NCBI GenBank assembly: GCA_025963675.1 | Contig: JAOQAJ010000080.1 | Location: forward strand, 1 to 33,867 | Reading direction: 5' to 3' | Length of the DNA: 33,867 bases | Origin: Segetibacter sp. | GTDB taxonomy: Bacteria; Bacteroidota; Bacteroidia; Chitinophagales; Chitinophagaceae | Shown here: positions 24,149 through 32,273 of the stretch, one piece after another | Position numbering within the stretch: the stretch's first letter is position 1 | How the letters are laid out: every line of letters starts with the position of its first letter | The notes under the pieces: model-generated | Told to the model about the DNA's origin: nothing | What the model saw: the letters and a program-made list of their open reading frames with translations, nothing else | The model's database searches: none | Position numbers and translations under genes: made by a program

Positions 24149-26560
24149 ATGATAAAAAAACGATTGCTTTTTTGCCTGTGTTTTGTAATCACCTTTTTAG
24201 CAAACTCACAAGACCGCGAACAAGATTTCTTAGACTCGGTTTCAGGAAAGTTAATTACTGAAATCAGGAAACAGGGCAGACCAAAGGCCTTAATTGAAAC
24301 AGATAAGTCAATCTTTAAGGCCGGAGAAAATATATGGTTCAGAAGTTTCCTGATCAACTCCATTTCGCAGAAAGTAACAAGGCAAAGCAAATACCTGTTT
24401 GTCGACCTTGTGGATGAAAAAGACAGCGTGGTTTCATTTGTATTGTTAGATGCAGCACGACAGCAACTAAATTCAAAAATCTCTTTACCCACTACCATCT
24501 CCCCAGGCTACTATTGGCTAAGAGCATACACCAGGCAAATGGCAGAAGGGGATTCTAACCATGCTGTTGTAAAACCAATTTATGTGGTAGGTGCAAATGG
24601 TAGAGTCGCAACAAGAAATTTTGCAACACACATCGCGACACCAAATGGAGACCCGGTAATACAATTTTACCCCGAAGGTGGCAGCATTATTACAGGTGCA
24701 AATTCAACTGTTGCTGTTTTAGTAAAAGATGCACAAGGCAACCCAATAGCAACTGATGGAGTTGTCAAAGACTCACGAGATACTGTTGTTGCCCGTTTCA
24801 CTTCTAACAATCTCGGACTTGGAAAATTTAGTTTCACACCCTCTTATTTAAGAAAATACAAAGCTTCTTTAAACTGGAATGGAAAACAATTGACGTACCC
24901 CTTGCCCCCATTCAACTTCTTCGCCGCACAAATCGCCATTTTAAAACAAGCAGGCGGAAGTAAAACGTTAAGAGTATTGTTAGAAGATAGTATCTATAAG
25001 AAAAATGTAGTTACCTATCTGATCGGTGTTAGTAAAGACAGCTTATGTTATGTGGCGATAGGTCATGGTCAGTATGAAGTATCGATACCAGAGCAAAAAT
25101 TTCCGGAAGGCATAGCCACATTCTATTTGCTCGATAACCGCGGTAAACTTTTAAGTGAAAGAAGTATTTACATCAATGAACACAACGTATTGGCGACTCC
25201 AACGCTGGTCAAAAATGTCTTTTCAAAAAGAGAAAAAGTTGCCTTAAATATTTCAGTTACTGATGCTAATCAGCAGCCGGTTCCGGCTCTGCTTTCTGTG
25301 GCAGTCACAGATTCTGCATTTGCAGTTGCTGGCGACGAGCCTATCACTGATCCCTTAAGTATTTCAAATAAAATTTATAATACTTCAAATACTTTGAAGT
25401 ATATGAATGATGAAGATAGAGACCTGATGATGGTCTTAATTAATAATACTTATTTGAAAGGTGCCAGTTATAACGCAAAGCAAGTCTATAACTATGACGA
25501 CAGTTTACTATTTATTAAAGGCAGAGCGATAGATTCAAAAGGCAGCCCCGCATCGAACAAAATCTTATCGCTTATATCCAATGATGGAAAGGCAACCTTT
25601 TTAATGGATACAACTGACAATGCCGGAAAATTTATCTTCCCGATTTATGATTATAGCGATAGCACCGAGTTCGCTATTCACGCAAGAAATATGAACAGTG
25701 GTACAGAAGACATCAGGATTGAAAGAGAGTCACTTACCTTTCCACGTTTCAAGACACCTGTTGCTCTCAAACAATACTTTGCAGTCTCCCCTGTTTTTAC
25801 CACTAAATATAGAAATGCTTATCTCGACACAACACTTCCCGGGGCAAAGGATTTTCTAAGTCCTGTAACAGTTAGAACAAATAAGAAAAAGGATGTATCT
25901 TATAATGAAGCTTTAAGAGTAAGTCCTACATCCGTCATTATTGCTGCCGACCAGCTTGATGAAAGAAGAACTGTTGGTGACATTATACAAAATGCTTCAG
26001 GTGTACGCATGCTAAATCGCTTTTTAGTAATAGGTGGCCTTACATCATTGAGAACACCAGATGCTACATCTGAACCGTTACTTCTCATTGATGGAGTACA
26101 AACTTCAACTGCACCCGGCCTTAATGAAAGTCCGGTTATCGCAGCATTAAATTCTATCAATCCGAAAGACATAGATTTTATAGAAATCCTGAAAGGCCCT
26201 GAAGGTTCTAACTATGGCATGAGAGGTGGAAACGGTGTAATACTTGTAAACATGGGTCACAACCGGCGGGATGATTTCAGACGAAACGTAAATGGTCTCC
26301 AGACTTTTTTTGCAAAAGGAATTTCTAAACCTTCACCCTTTCCTCTCATAAATTATGATCGTAAGGAGGTGAAATCTATCCCACAATTTGATAATCGCTC
26401 CACTATTTATTGGAATGGAAGCGTACTAACAGGTACACAAGAGCCTGCCAGTCTCAGCTTTTTCACCAGTGACGTTCCAACGACTTATAAGGTGACAATC
26501 ACTGGCGTTACAGTTTACGGAGACCGGATTTACCAAACATTGACTTTCTATAACAGGTAG
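24149..26560 (+). CDS. Exported MG2-like protein with a TonB-dependent receptor plug domain and no beta-barrel
   Basis: An 803-residue protein with a signal peptide (MIKKRLLFCLCFVITFLANS). After it comes an alpha-2-macroglobulin MG2-like domain: KALIETDKSIFKAGENIWFR and SPGYYWLRAYTR. Further beta-sandwich domains follow (FYPEGGSIITGANSTVAVLV; ALLSVAVTDSAFAV). Around residues 590-700 is a TonB receptor plug: TVGDIIQNASGVRML, LLLIDGVQT, INPKDIDFIEILKGPEGSNY, GGNGVILVNM. Only about 100 residues follow, far too few for a 22-strand outer-membrane barrel. This architecture is known in Bacteroidota and probably acts in the periplasm or with a partner barrel; the role is unproven. It has no SusD-like partner next to it. 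Confidence 0.88.
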   Translation: MIKKRLLFCLCFVITFLANSQDREQDFLDSVSGKLITEIRKQGRPKALIETDKSIFKAGENIWFRSFLINSISQKVTRQSKYLFVDLVDEKDSVVSFVLLDAARQQLNSKISLPTTISPGYYWLRAYTRQMAEGDSNHAVVKPIYVVGANGRVATRNFATHIATPNGDPVIQFYPEGGSIITGANSTVAVLVKDAQGNPIATDGVVKDSRDTVVARFTSNNLGLGKFSFTPSYLRKYKASLNWNGKQLTYPLPPFNFFAAQIAILKQAGGSKTLRVLLEDSIYKKNVVTYLIGVSKDSLCYVAIGHGQYEVSIPEQKFPEGIATFYLLDNRGKLLSERSIYINEHNVLATPTLVKNVFSKREKVALNISVTDANQQPVPALLSVAVTDSAFAVAGDEPITDPLSISNKIYNTSNTLKYMNDEDRDLMMVLINNTYLKGASYNAKQVYNYDDSLLFIKGRAIDSKGSPASNKILSLISNDGKATFLMDTTDNAGKFIFPIYDYSDSTEFAIHARNMNSGTEDIRIERESLTFPRFKTPVALKQYFAVSPVFTTKYRNAYLDTTLPGAKDFLSPVTVRTNKKKDVSYNEALRVSPTSVIIAADQLDERRTVGDIIQNASGVRMLNRFLVIGGLTSLRTPDATSEPLLLIDGVQTSTAPGLNESPVIAALNSINPKDIDFIEILKGPEGSNYGMRGGNGVILVNMGHNRRDDFRRNVNGLQTFFAKGISKPSPFPLINYDRKEVKSIPQFDNRSTIYWNGSVLTGTQEPASLSFFTSDVPTTYKVTITGVTVYGDRIYQTLTFYNR

Positions 26561-26738
26561 GAAAGACGAATGAAGCTGTATTTGATGAAGGCTAATTTTC
26601 ATCTGCCTATTAAAAGTAATACCCGACCGAAAGAACTTTTTGTATCGATATTAGTTAAAAGGGAAATAACAAAATGTGCTTATATTCATCGATCGACAAC
26701 CTTTTTATGCTAAATGAAGTATTAAGATTAATGCAACA

Positions 26739-28694
26739 ATGAAAATTCACTCATTCCAGTTTTTATTAATCTTATTTATTTCAACTTCACTCAAAGCACA
26801 ATTCTGCAATGGAAGTTCTGGCGACCCAATTGTAAATGTCACGTTCGGCACCCGCCAGGCACCTGTACCCAAGGAAAAAACTTCGCTGTCTTTTGTGGGC
26901 GGCTGCCCGTTCGACACTGGTTCATACACTATACGAAGCCTGATTTTCGGTTGTGGTGAGACTCCAGACGCTCATTCCTGGCACATTCTGCCCGGCGATC
27001 ATACACGGGATATAAACGGACAGTACATGCTGATAAATGCCTCGTGGGCTTTGGGTCTTACACACGGCCCGGTCATTATACACTTAGATACGGCAACCGC
27101 CTTATGCCCAAATACAACTTACCAATATTCTGCCTGGTTAGCTAATGTTATGGGTAACCTTGCCTGTGGCGGCAAACCTCTTTTACCAGATATTACTTTT
27201 ACTGTCTCCTCGCTTTCAGGTGTAGTCTTAGCTACTTCAAAAAGCGGAAAACTTCCTGTCAAAGACGGAAGAGTCTGGCAACAAAATGGTTTAACTTTCA
27301 CTACACCAGCCAATGTAGACGCCGTTGTTCTTACACTTTCGACCGATCCGGAACGCGGTTGTGGAAATGCATTTGTCGTAGATGACATTACGCTTAGCAT
27401 GTGCGGACCAGCAGTGCAGGCAACAATTGATGGTAAAACAGAACCGGCAAATGTTTGCGCCGATTATACCAATCCGTTTATCCTTAATGGTTCTTATGCA
27501 AGTGGTTTTAATGATCCCGTAGTGCAATGGCAAAATAGCCTCGACAGCGGTAAGACATGGAAAGATATGCCGGGTATAACCTCTTTATCTTATGCAGTTC
27601 CCCGAAGAAGTATCGGTACTATCCTCTACCGCATGGCCGTTGCTGAACGGCAAAACATAAATTCTTTGCATTGCCGTGTTGTGTCTAATCCAATTTATAC
27701 TGAAGTTCATCCTGTACCACCGCATCGTGCACCTCAAAGTGTTATTGGTTGCATCGACAAAGACTTACATTTACCACAAACAGATCCATCGGCACTTAGT
27801 ATTCAATGGGTCGGACCTAATGGATATTCATCTACTGAACCGAAATCTATTGTTCCTAACATCAAATATGCTGATACAGGAATTTATCGCCTGAAACAAT
27901 CATTTTATTTTGGTTGTACTTCAATAGATACTTTCAATTTAAATGTTTTCCCATCAACGACTATTTCTACGCAGACGCTATACTCGATTTGTGAAGGAAA
28001 TTCTGTTCAACTTTCCGCTTCAGGTACAGGCACTTTCAAATGGTCACCTGCTACCGGGCTTTCAAATGATGCTGTGCCTGATCCTGTTGCATTGCCACGC
28101 GATTCAACTTTATATAAAGTTGTTGTTACGAATACATTTGGCTGTAAAGACTCTGCTGATGTTCAAATAAACGTATTTAGAAATCCGGTTGCTATTGCCG
28201 GACCTGACCGGACGATTGTGCTTGGAGACACCGTTTTATTAAATGGCTCAATTAAAGGAACCGCTACTGTTAGTTCGTGGTCACCAACTAGTTTCATGAA
28301 CAATCCGCAATCAGCTACCCCACGTGTGTTCCCAAATCAAAATACACAATACACACTTACTGCAACTTCTACGGTTGGTTGCGGCACCTCTACAGCATCA
28401 GCGTTGGTAAAAGTGTATAAAGACATTTACATTCCAAGTGCATTTACTCCTAATGGCGATGGAACAAATGATCGCTTTAAAGTGTTTGCGGCTGATGGTT
28501 ATAAACTCATTAAGTTTCTTGTATACAATCGTTGGGGACAGCCAGTTTTTTCAGCAAGGGAAACAAGCGAAGGATGGGATGGCAAGATGAATAACCAGCA
28601 ACAACCAGCGGATACTTATGTGTATTACTTAGAGATTGAATCTTCGCAACTGAAGAAAATTGTGAAGAAAGGAACGATAACCCTTGTCAGATAA
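26739..28694 (+). CDS. Secreted protein with T9SS type B (gliding-associated) C-terminal domain
   Basis: A 651-residue exported protein. The signal peptide ends near SLKAQF. Residues about 25-235 form a jelly-roll-like domain rich in Cys and Gly (HLDTATALCPNTTYQYSAWL; CGNAFVVDDITLSMCG), resembling carbohydrate- or matrix-binding sandwiches. The middle contains Ig/PKD-like repeats, including WSPATGLSNDAVPDPVALP and VAIAGPDRTIVLGDTVLL. The last 88 residues are a T9SS type B sorting domain: YIPSAFTPNGDGTNDRFKVF (from 564), then FLVYNRWGQPVF and GWDGK. The tail routes the protein through the gliding/T9SS machinery. No enzyme motif is visible; an adhesin or matrix role is inferred. Confidence 0.9.
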   Translation: MKIHSFQFLLILFISTSLKAQFCNGSSGDPIVNVTFGTRQAPVPKEKTSLSFVGGCPFDTGSYTIRSLIFGCGETPDAHSWHILPGDHTRDINGQYMLINASWALGLTHGPVIIHLDTATALCPNTTYQYSAWLANVMGNLACGGKPLLPDITFTVSSLSGVVLATSKSGKLPVKDGRVWQQNGLTFTTPANVDAVVLTLSTDPERGCGNAFVVDDITLSMCGPAVQATIDGKTEPANVCADYTNPFILNGSYASGFNDPVVQWQNSLDSGKTWKDMPGITSLSYAVPRRSIGTILYRMAVAERQNINSLHCRVVSNPIYTEVHPVPPHRAPQSVIGCIDKDLHLPQTDPSALSIQWVGPNGYSSTEPKSIVPNIKYADTGIYRLKQSFYFGCTSIDTFNLNVFPSTTISTQTLYSICEGNSVQLSASGTGTFKWSPATGLSNDAVPDPVALPRDSTLYKVVVTNTFGCKDSADVQINVFRNPVAIAGPDRTIVLGDTVLLNGSIKGTATVSSWSPTSFMNNPQSATPRVFPNQNTQYTLTATSTVGCGTSTASALVKVYKDIYIPSAFTPNGDGTNDRFKVFAADGYKLIKFLVYNRWGQPVFSARETSEGWDGKMNNQQQPADTYVYYLEIESSQLKKIVKKGTITLVR

Positions 28695-28798
28695 CTATCG
28701 TTGCTTTTTTTATTGATAGTATCCTTACCTTATTTCAGGCTTTTTGAGAAATACATTGAAAATGTTGGTTTCAAGCAACTGTTATAAATGTTGCTTTT

Positions 28799-28951
28799 GT
28801 TGCGTCGCACTCTTGTACTGTTGTAACTATTGCAACGCCTGCTTCCACCATGACGACAACAAAAAGCCTCAAAATCTCGCTTTAGATTTCATGGAGCGGG
28901 CAGTGTGCTGATATTTGATCTAAAAGTACAAGTGAGTGACACAACGATGTT
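28799..28951. repeat. Composite intergenic repeat: two facing arms 153 bases end to end
   Basis: The left arm (minus orientation) is GTTGCGTCGCACTCTTGTAC at 28799-28818. The right arm at 28926-28951 begins GTACAAGTGAGTG and ends CAACGATGTT, and is identical over 26 bases to the reverse complement of 533-558. Against each other the arms agree at 16 of 20 positions. The 107-base interior is unlike that of the 533-704 copy. The element fills most of the 339-base convergent gap 28695-29033, which otherwise has only the minus-strand terminator at 28976. Confidence 0.78.
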
Positions 28952-28975
28952 GGAATATGCTTGATTGCCGGGAAT

Positions 28976-29004
28976 AAAAAAAACCATCTTTTCCGATGGC
29001 TTTT
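28976..29004 (-). terminator. Terminator of the DUF2795 gene
   Basis: On the minus strand AAAAGCCATC pairs with GATGGTTTT (one G-T pair) around a short purine-rich loop and runs into eight T. Confidence 0.85.
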
Positions 29005-29033
29005 AAATATACTAGGTTTCTTTTGGGTTGGGC

Positions 29034-29255
29034 TTAATACTCATCTTCATTAAACATGAAGTCATCCTGGCTCGGATAATCAGGCCAGATGTCTTCAATG
29101 CTCTCGTACACTTCACCTTCGTCATCTAACTCCTGCAGGTTCTCAACAACTTCAATAGGTGCACCTGAGCGGATTGAATAATCAATAAGCTCATCTTTTG
29201 TCGCTGGCCATGGTGCTTCTTCCAGGTAACTGGCTAATTCAAGTGTCCAAAACAT
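29034..29255 (-). CDS. DUF2795 domain protein
   Basis: A 73-residue, strongly acidic cytoplasmic protein. It opens MFWTLELASYLEEAPWPATK, then DELIDYSIRSGAPIEVVENL, a typical DUF2795 helical domain. The tail EVYESIEDIWPDYPSQDDF ends in an acidic NEDEY. It is widely conserved at this length in Bacteroidota, but its function is unknown; DUF2795 is thought to be a small helical, possibly nucleic-acid- or protein-binding module. It is a monocistronic gene with a canonical promoter (29279-29309) and its own terminator, suggesting steady independent expression. Confidence 0.92.
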   Translation of the reverse strand: MFWTLELASYLEEAPWPATKDELIDYSIRSGAPIEVVENLQELDDEGEVYESIEDIWPDYPSQDDFMFNEDEY

Positions 29256-29278
29256 CTTTAATGTGTTTTAAATTTTTG

Positions 29279-29309
29279 CAAATGTAGGGGTATAAATGAT
29301 ATAACCAAA
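29279..29309 (-). promoter_or_regulatory. Canonical Bacteroidota promoter of the DUF2795 gene
   Basis: On the minus strand TTTG (29306-29309) and TACATTTG (29279-29286) are separated by 19 bases, matching TTTG-N19-TAnnTTTG exactly. The start codon is 23 bases beyond the -7 box, so the leader would be short, about 17 bases. Confidence 0.8.
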
Positions 29310-29421
29310 TGAACGTTTTTGCAAAGGCATGTTATATTAAAATTTCAGTTAAAAGTGCAGGCCTAACATAGTAACATGTAGGTTTGTATATTATTGATAA
29401 TCTTTCACATAAGGGAGTTGC

Positions 29422-30102
29422 ATGCTCACAGCTAAAAATATTTTTAAAAAGTACGGAACATTAGAGGTTTTAAAAGGCGTAGATCTGACAATAAACAAAG
29501 GAGAAATTGTAAGCATTGTAGGTTCTTCGGGTGCCGGAAAAAGTACACTACTACATATTCTTGGCACTTTAGACAATGCTGACGATGGTGAGATTTACCT
29601 GGACAACAATCGGATTGATACACTTAAAGGTAAACCGCTGGCAAGATTCAGAAATGAACACATTGGCTTCGTTTTTCAATTTCATCATTTGCTACCCGAA
29701 TTCAATGCACTTGAAAATGTTTGTATACCTGGCTGGATTGCAGGCAAAAGGAAAAGAGAAGTTACCGACAGAGCAGTTCAATTATTGGAAACATTGCATT
29801 TGAAAGGACGCTTAGAAAATAAGCCGCAACAACTAAGTGGCGGAGAACAACAACGGGTAGCAATTGCCCGTGCGCTTATCAATAATCCTCAAATCATTTT
29901 TGCTGATGAACCTACCGGCAACCTCGATAGCAAAAATGCAAAAGAGCTTCATCAATTATTTATTCAACTGCGTTCCGAGTTTGATCAAACCTTTTTGATT
30001 GTGACGCATAACGAAGAACTAGCCGCAGTAAGCGACAGAACAATTCATATGAAAGATGGAAAAATTATAGATCCTGTCGGCGAAGAAGCATCAATTATAT
30101 AA
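29422..30102 (+). CDS. LolD-like ABC transporter ATP-binding protein
   Basis: A 226-residue ATPase of the LolD/MacB class (lipoprotein release or MacB-type export). Walker A GSSGAGKS (34-41), the Q-loop in [13 protein letters not shown], signature [15 protein letters not shown] (138-152) and Walker [14 protein letters not shown] are complete, and the H-loop is [23 protein letters not shown] is typical of LolD. No permease is adjacent; in Bacteroidota the LolCE partner is often encoded elsewhere. An AAGGGAG element (29411-29417) six bases upstream of the ATG is unusually Shine-Dalgarno-like for this phylum. The gene converges with the cobalamin adenosyltransferase, 22 bases away. Confidence 0.9.
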   Translation: MLTAKNIFKKYGTLEVLKGVDLTINKGEIVSIVGSSGAGKSTLLHILGTLDNADDGEIYLDNNRIDTLKGKPLARFRNEHIGFVFQFHHLLPEFNALENVCIPGWIAGKRKREVTDRAVQLLETLHLKGRLENKPQQLSGGEQQRVAIARALINNPQIIFADEPTGNLDSKNAKELHQLFIQLRSEFDQTFLIVTHNEELAAVSDRTIHMKDGKIIDPVGEEASII

Positions 30103-30124
30103 GAACAATCAGACCATTTAACAT

Positions 30125-30685
30125 TTACACCCTGGCCTTCCACGCAACTTCTTCCACATGAAGCAGGTGACCTATATAGCGTGCTGAAACAAAAAGATAG
30201 TCGCTTAGCCGGTTCAAATACTTAATAACCAAAGGATCGATAAAACTTCCTGTCTCCATTATTTGAACACATAACCTTTCGGCCCGCCTGCAAACACAGC
30301 GACAAATATGTGCTGTAGAAACAGCCACATGACCACCAGGAAGAATAAAATTTTTCATCACCGGCAATATTTCGTTCATTTTATCCATTTCATTTTCAAG
30401 CAGCACAATGTCATCCTCTTTTAAATCGGGAATCTTCATTAATGGTTCTTTATCGGGGTCGCAGGCAAGTGAAGATCCTACAGTAAATAACCGGTCCTGT
30501 ATTTCCTTCAAAATTGTTTTGAGTGCGTTATCTGTTAAATGATCACTTAAAAGACCAATAAATGAATTAAGTTCATCAATCGTTCCGTAGCTGTCTATTC
30601 GGATATTACTTTTAAAAACTTTTGTTCCGCCAATAAGCGACGTCTTACCCTTATCGCCGGTTTTTGTATAAATTTTTGTAGCCAT
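30125..30685 (-). CDS. Cob(I)yrinic acid a,c-diamide adenosyltransferase (PduO type)
   Basis: A 186-residue corrinoid adenosyltransferase that attaches the adenosyl group from ATP to cob(I)alamin, making coenzyme B12. The ATP-binding N-terminus reads TKTGDKGKTSLIGG (8-20) with FKSNIRIDSYGTIDELNSFIG next, and the helix motif CRCVCRRAERLC supplies the conserved Arg and Glu of the active site. The length and motif order match the PduO family, distinct from CobA and EutT. No other cobalamin gene is nearby, so it probably serves salvage of imported cobalamin. Upstream on its strand lie 144 bases holding the REP-like pair. Confidence 0.94.
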   Translation of the reverse strand: MATKIYTKTGDKGKTSLIGGTKVFKSNIRIDSYGTIDELNSFIGLLSDHLTDNALKTILKEIQDRLFTVGSSLACDPDKEPLMKIPDLKEDDIVLLENEMDKMNEILPVMKNFILPGGHVAVSTAHICRCVCRRAERLCVQIMETGSFIDPLVIKYLNRLSDYLFVSARYIGHLLHVEEVAWKARV

Positions 30686-30706
30686 TTCTTATTTTCTTTT
30701 CGCCAC

Positions 30707-30819
30707 CGCCAGCGTCCCGCTGGTGATGGTATTATTAAAGCTTATACTTTACTAAACAGTGTCTATTTTTAATAACGGCAGCATGCCGTTCAAAGAGCAT
30801 CACCAGCAAGACGCTGGCG
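30707..30819. repeat. REP-like inverted pair with a central hairpin
   Basis: Two 22-base arms (30707-30728 and 30798-30819) are inverted copies differing at two central bases. Each is itself a small palindrome; the first is CCAGCG TCC CGCTGG. Between them, AACGGCA GCA TGCCGTT (30774-30790) is a perfect hairpin. It lies in the 144-base gap between the ABC ATPase stop and the cobalamin adenosyltransferase start, so it would be transcribed if the two were co-expressed. Its sequence is unrelated to the GCGWCGCAAC family. Confidence 0.82.
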
Positions 30820-30829
30820 ATTGCGGGTT

Positions 30830-31546
30830 TTAGATCTCAATTGCCTGACTAATTGTATGCCCGGTTTTTGTAGTATCACTCTCTATCACACCATCTCTTA
30901 ACCTGACTATCCTTTTGGCATATTTAGCAATATCTTCTTCATGCGTAACTAAGATCACTGTGTTACCCCCGGCTTGTATCTTACCAAAAATATCCATCAC
31001 CTCTATCGATGTTTTGCTGTCGAGGTTTCCAGTTGGTTCATCTGCAAGAATAATTGCGGGGTTATTGATTAAGGCGCGGGCAATAGCAACACGCTGGATC
31101 TGTCCACCGCTCATTTCGTTGGGTTTATGATGGCTTCTTTCCGCAAGGCCAACTTTGGCCAAAACCTCCATGGCTCTCTCCATTCTTTCTCTTTTCGGAA
31201 TTCCTGCATATACCAACGGCAAGGCAACATTCTCGGCTGCATTTAAACGGGGAAGTAGATTAAATTGTTGAAAGACAAAACCAATATCTTTATTTCTCAC
31301 TTCTGCCAGTTCGTTATCTGGCATTTTACTAACATCTTTTTCATTGAGAATATAAGAACCGGCAGTTGGACTATCAAGACATCCTAATATATTCATCAAA
31401 GTACTTTTGCCCGAGCCGGAAGGTCCCATCAACGCCACGTATTCGTTTTTGAAAATATCAAGGTTTATTCCTTTTAACACAGGAATTGCCTGGTTGCCCA
31501 TGAAGTAACTTTTCCTGATATTATTAAGATGTATGATCAAACTCAT
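30830..31546 (-). CDS. MacB/LolD-family ABC transporter ATP-binding protein
   Basis: A 238-residue ATPase. Walker [10 protein letters not shown] (41-49), Q-loop [12 protein letters not shown], signature [15 protein letters not shown] (Met in place of the usual Leu), Walker [14 protein letters not shown] and switch histidine LVTHEED are present. The sequence is of the MacB type, which normally pairs with a FtsX-like permease to export peptides, drugs or lipoproteins, but no permease gene is in the window. A box TACCTTTC (31553-31560, minus) ends six bases before the ATG, again suggesting a very short leader. It is oriented with gatC behind it and the adenosyltransferase ahead. Confidence 0.9.
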   Translation of the reverse strand: MSLIIHLNNIRKSYFMGNQAIPVLKGINLDIFKNEYVALMGPSGSGKSTLMNILGCLDSPTAGSYILNEKDVSKMPDNELAEVRNKDIGFVFQQFNLLPRLNAAENVALPLVYAGIPKRERMERAMEVLAKVGLAERSHHKPNEMSGGQIQRVAIARALINNPAIILADEPTGNLDSKTSIEVMDIFGKIQAGGNTVILVTHEEDIAKYAKRIVRLRDGVIESDTTKTGHTISQAIEI

Positions 31547-31552
31547 AAGGTA

Positions 31553-31560
31553 GAAAGGTA
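31553..31560 (-). promoter_or_regulatory. -7-like box six bases before the MacB-type ATPase
   Basis: The minus strand reads TACCTTTC, then six bases, then ATG at 31546. It differs from TAnnTTTG only at the final base. Confidence 0.4.
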
Positions 31561-31633
31561 TTGTAAATATGCGGAAAACCGTAAAGGGCCTTTAGAGCTA
31601 ACAAAAATTTTAATCGGATGATTTTTTTATCCA

Positions 31634-31659
31634 GTACAAGTGTGCGACGCAACGATGTT
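31634..31659 (+). repeat. Single arm of the dispersed GCGWCGCAAC repeat
   Basis: This copy begins GTACAAGTGTGCGACGCAAC and ends CGATGTT, matching 28926-28951 at 23 of 26 positions. It lies between the MacB-type ATPase and gatC (both minus). Confidence 0.75.
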
Positions 31660-31748
31660 CAGTAAAAAACCTTTTGCCTGGCCCCCATATAATTTCCTCA
31701 TTTCTACTCTCCTTATTGACTTATTGACTCAATGGCCTATTGACTTTA

Positions 31749-32039
31749 CTATTTCCGAATGACTTTTGGAACTTTAAAAAACTGGTCATCTTTCAGCGGG
31801 GCATTCAATAAGCCTTGTTCTCTTGTGATCGATCCTTTTACTTCATCTTCTCTCAACACATTTACTTCGTCGGTCATAAATAATAACGGCTCTACCCCCG
31901 TTGTGTCGAGCTCATTTAATTTTTCGATAAACGAGATCATTTTTTGAAGATCGTTTTTAATGCCCTCTTTTTCCTCTGGCTTAAAAGTTAAGCGAGCAAG
32001 ATTTGAAAGCTGATCTACCAATTCATCATTTACTTGCAT
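31749..32039 (-). CDS. gatC: Aspartyl/glutamyl-tRNA amidotransferase subunit C (GatC)
   Basis: A 96-residue subunit of the GatCAB complex, which converts Glu-tRNA(Gln) and Asp-tRNA(Asn) to the amidated forms. The sequence has the family pattern VDQLSNLARLTF, EKEGIKNDLQKMISFIEKLNELDTTGVEP, then LREDEV and a C-terminal FFKVPKVIRK. GatC wraps around GatA and stabilises it, tethering the glutaminase to GatB. The gatA and gatB genes are not in the window, as is usual when the three are dispersed. The length is exactly typical. Confidence 0.94.
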   Translation of the reverse strand: MQVNDELVDQLSNLARLTFKPEEKEGIKNDLQKMISFIEKLNELDTTGVEPLLFMTDEVNVLREDEVKGSITREQGLLNAPLKDDQFFKVPKVIRK

Positions 32040-32273
32040 ACACTATTAATTACATCAATTTGAACAAAAATAATCATTGCAGCAAGTATAACCAGAATAT
32101 GCCAAAGGGCAGCTCAATTCGGGGCAATAAATGACATTTGTTATCTTAAAAATTTCCTTTTCCCGCATTATTGATCTTTTTTCCAACAAAGTTCGAATCT
32201 CTCATAATGATTTTTTTTTCCCATTATGGCATTCGTAAACAATACCTTAAATACTTTTTCGTTTTATAAACAT

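Noticed and set aside
28693-28730. ACTATC ... GATAGT around a T run after the type B sorting protein, as a terminator
   Set aside because: The T run lies in the loop rather than after the stem, so it does not fit a rho-independent terminator.
31711-31746. Three copies of TATTGACT in a short stretch, possibly a direct-repeat operator
   Set aside because: The spacing is irregular (9 and about 16 bases), the site is downstream of gatC on its strand, and no promoter is near. It looks like simple-sequence drift.
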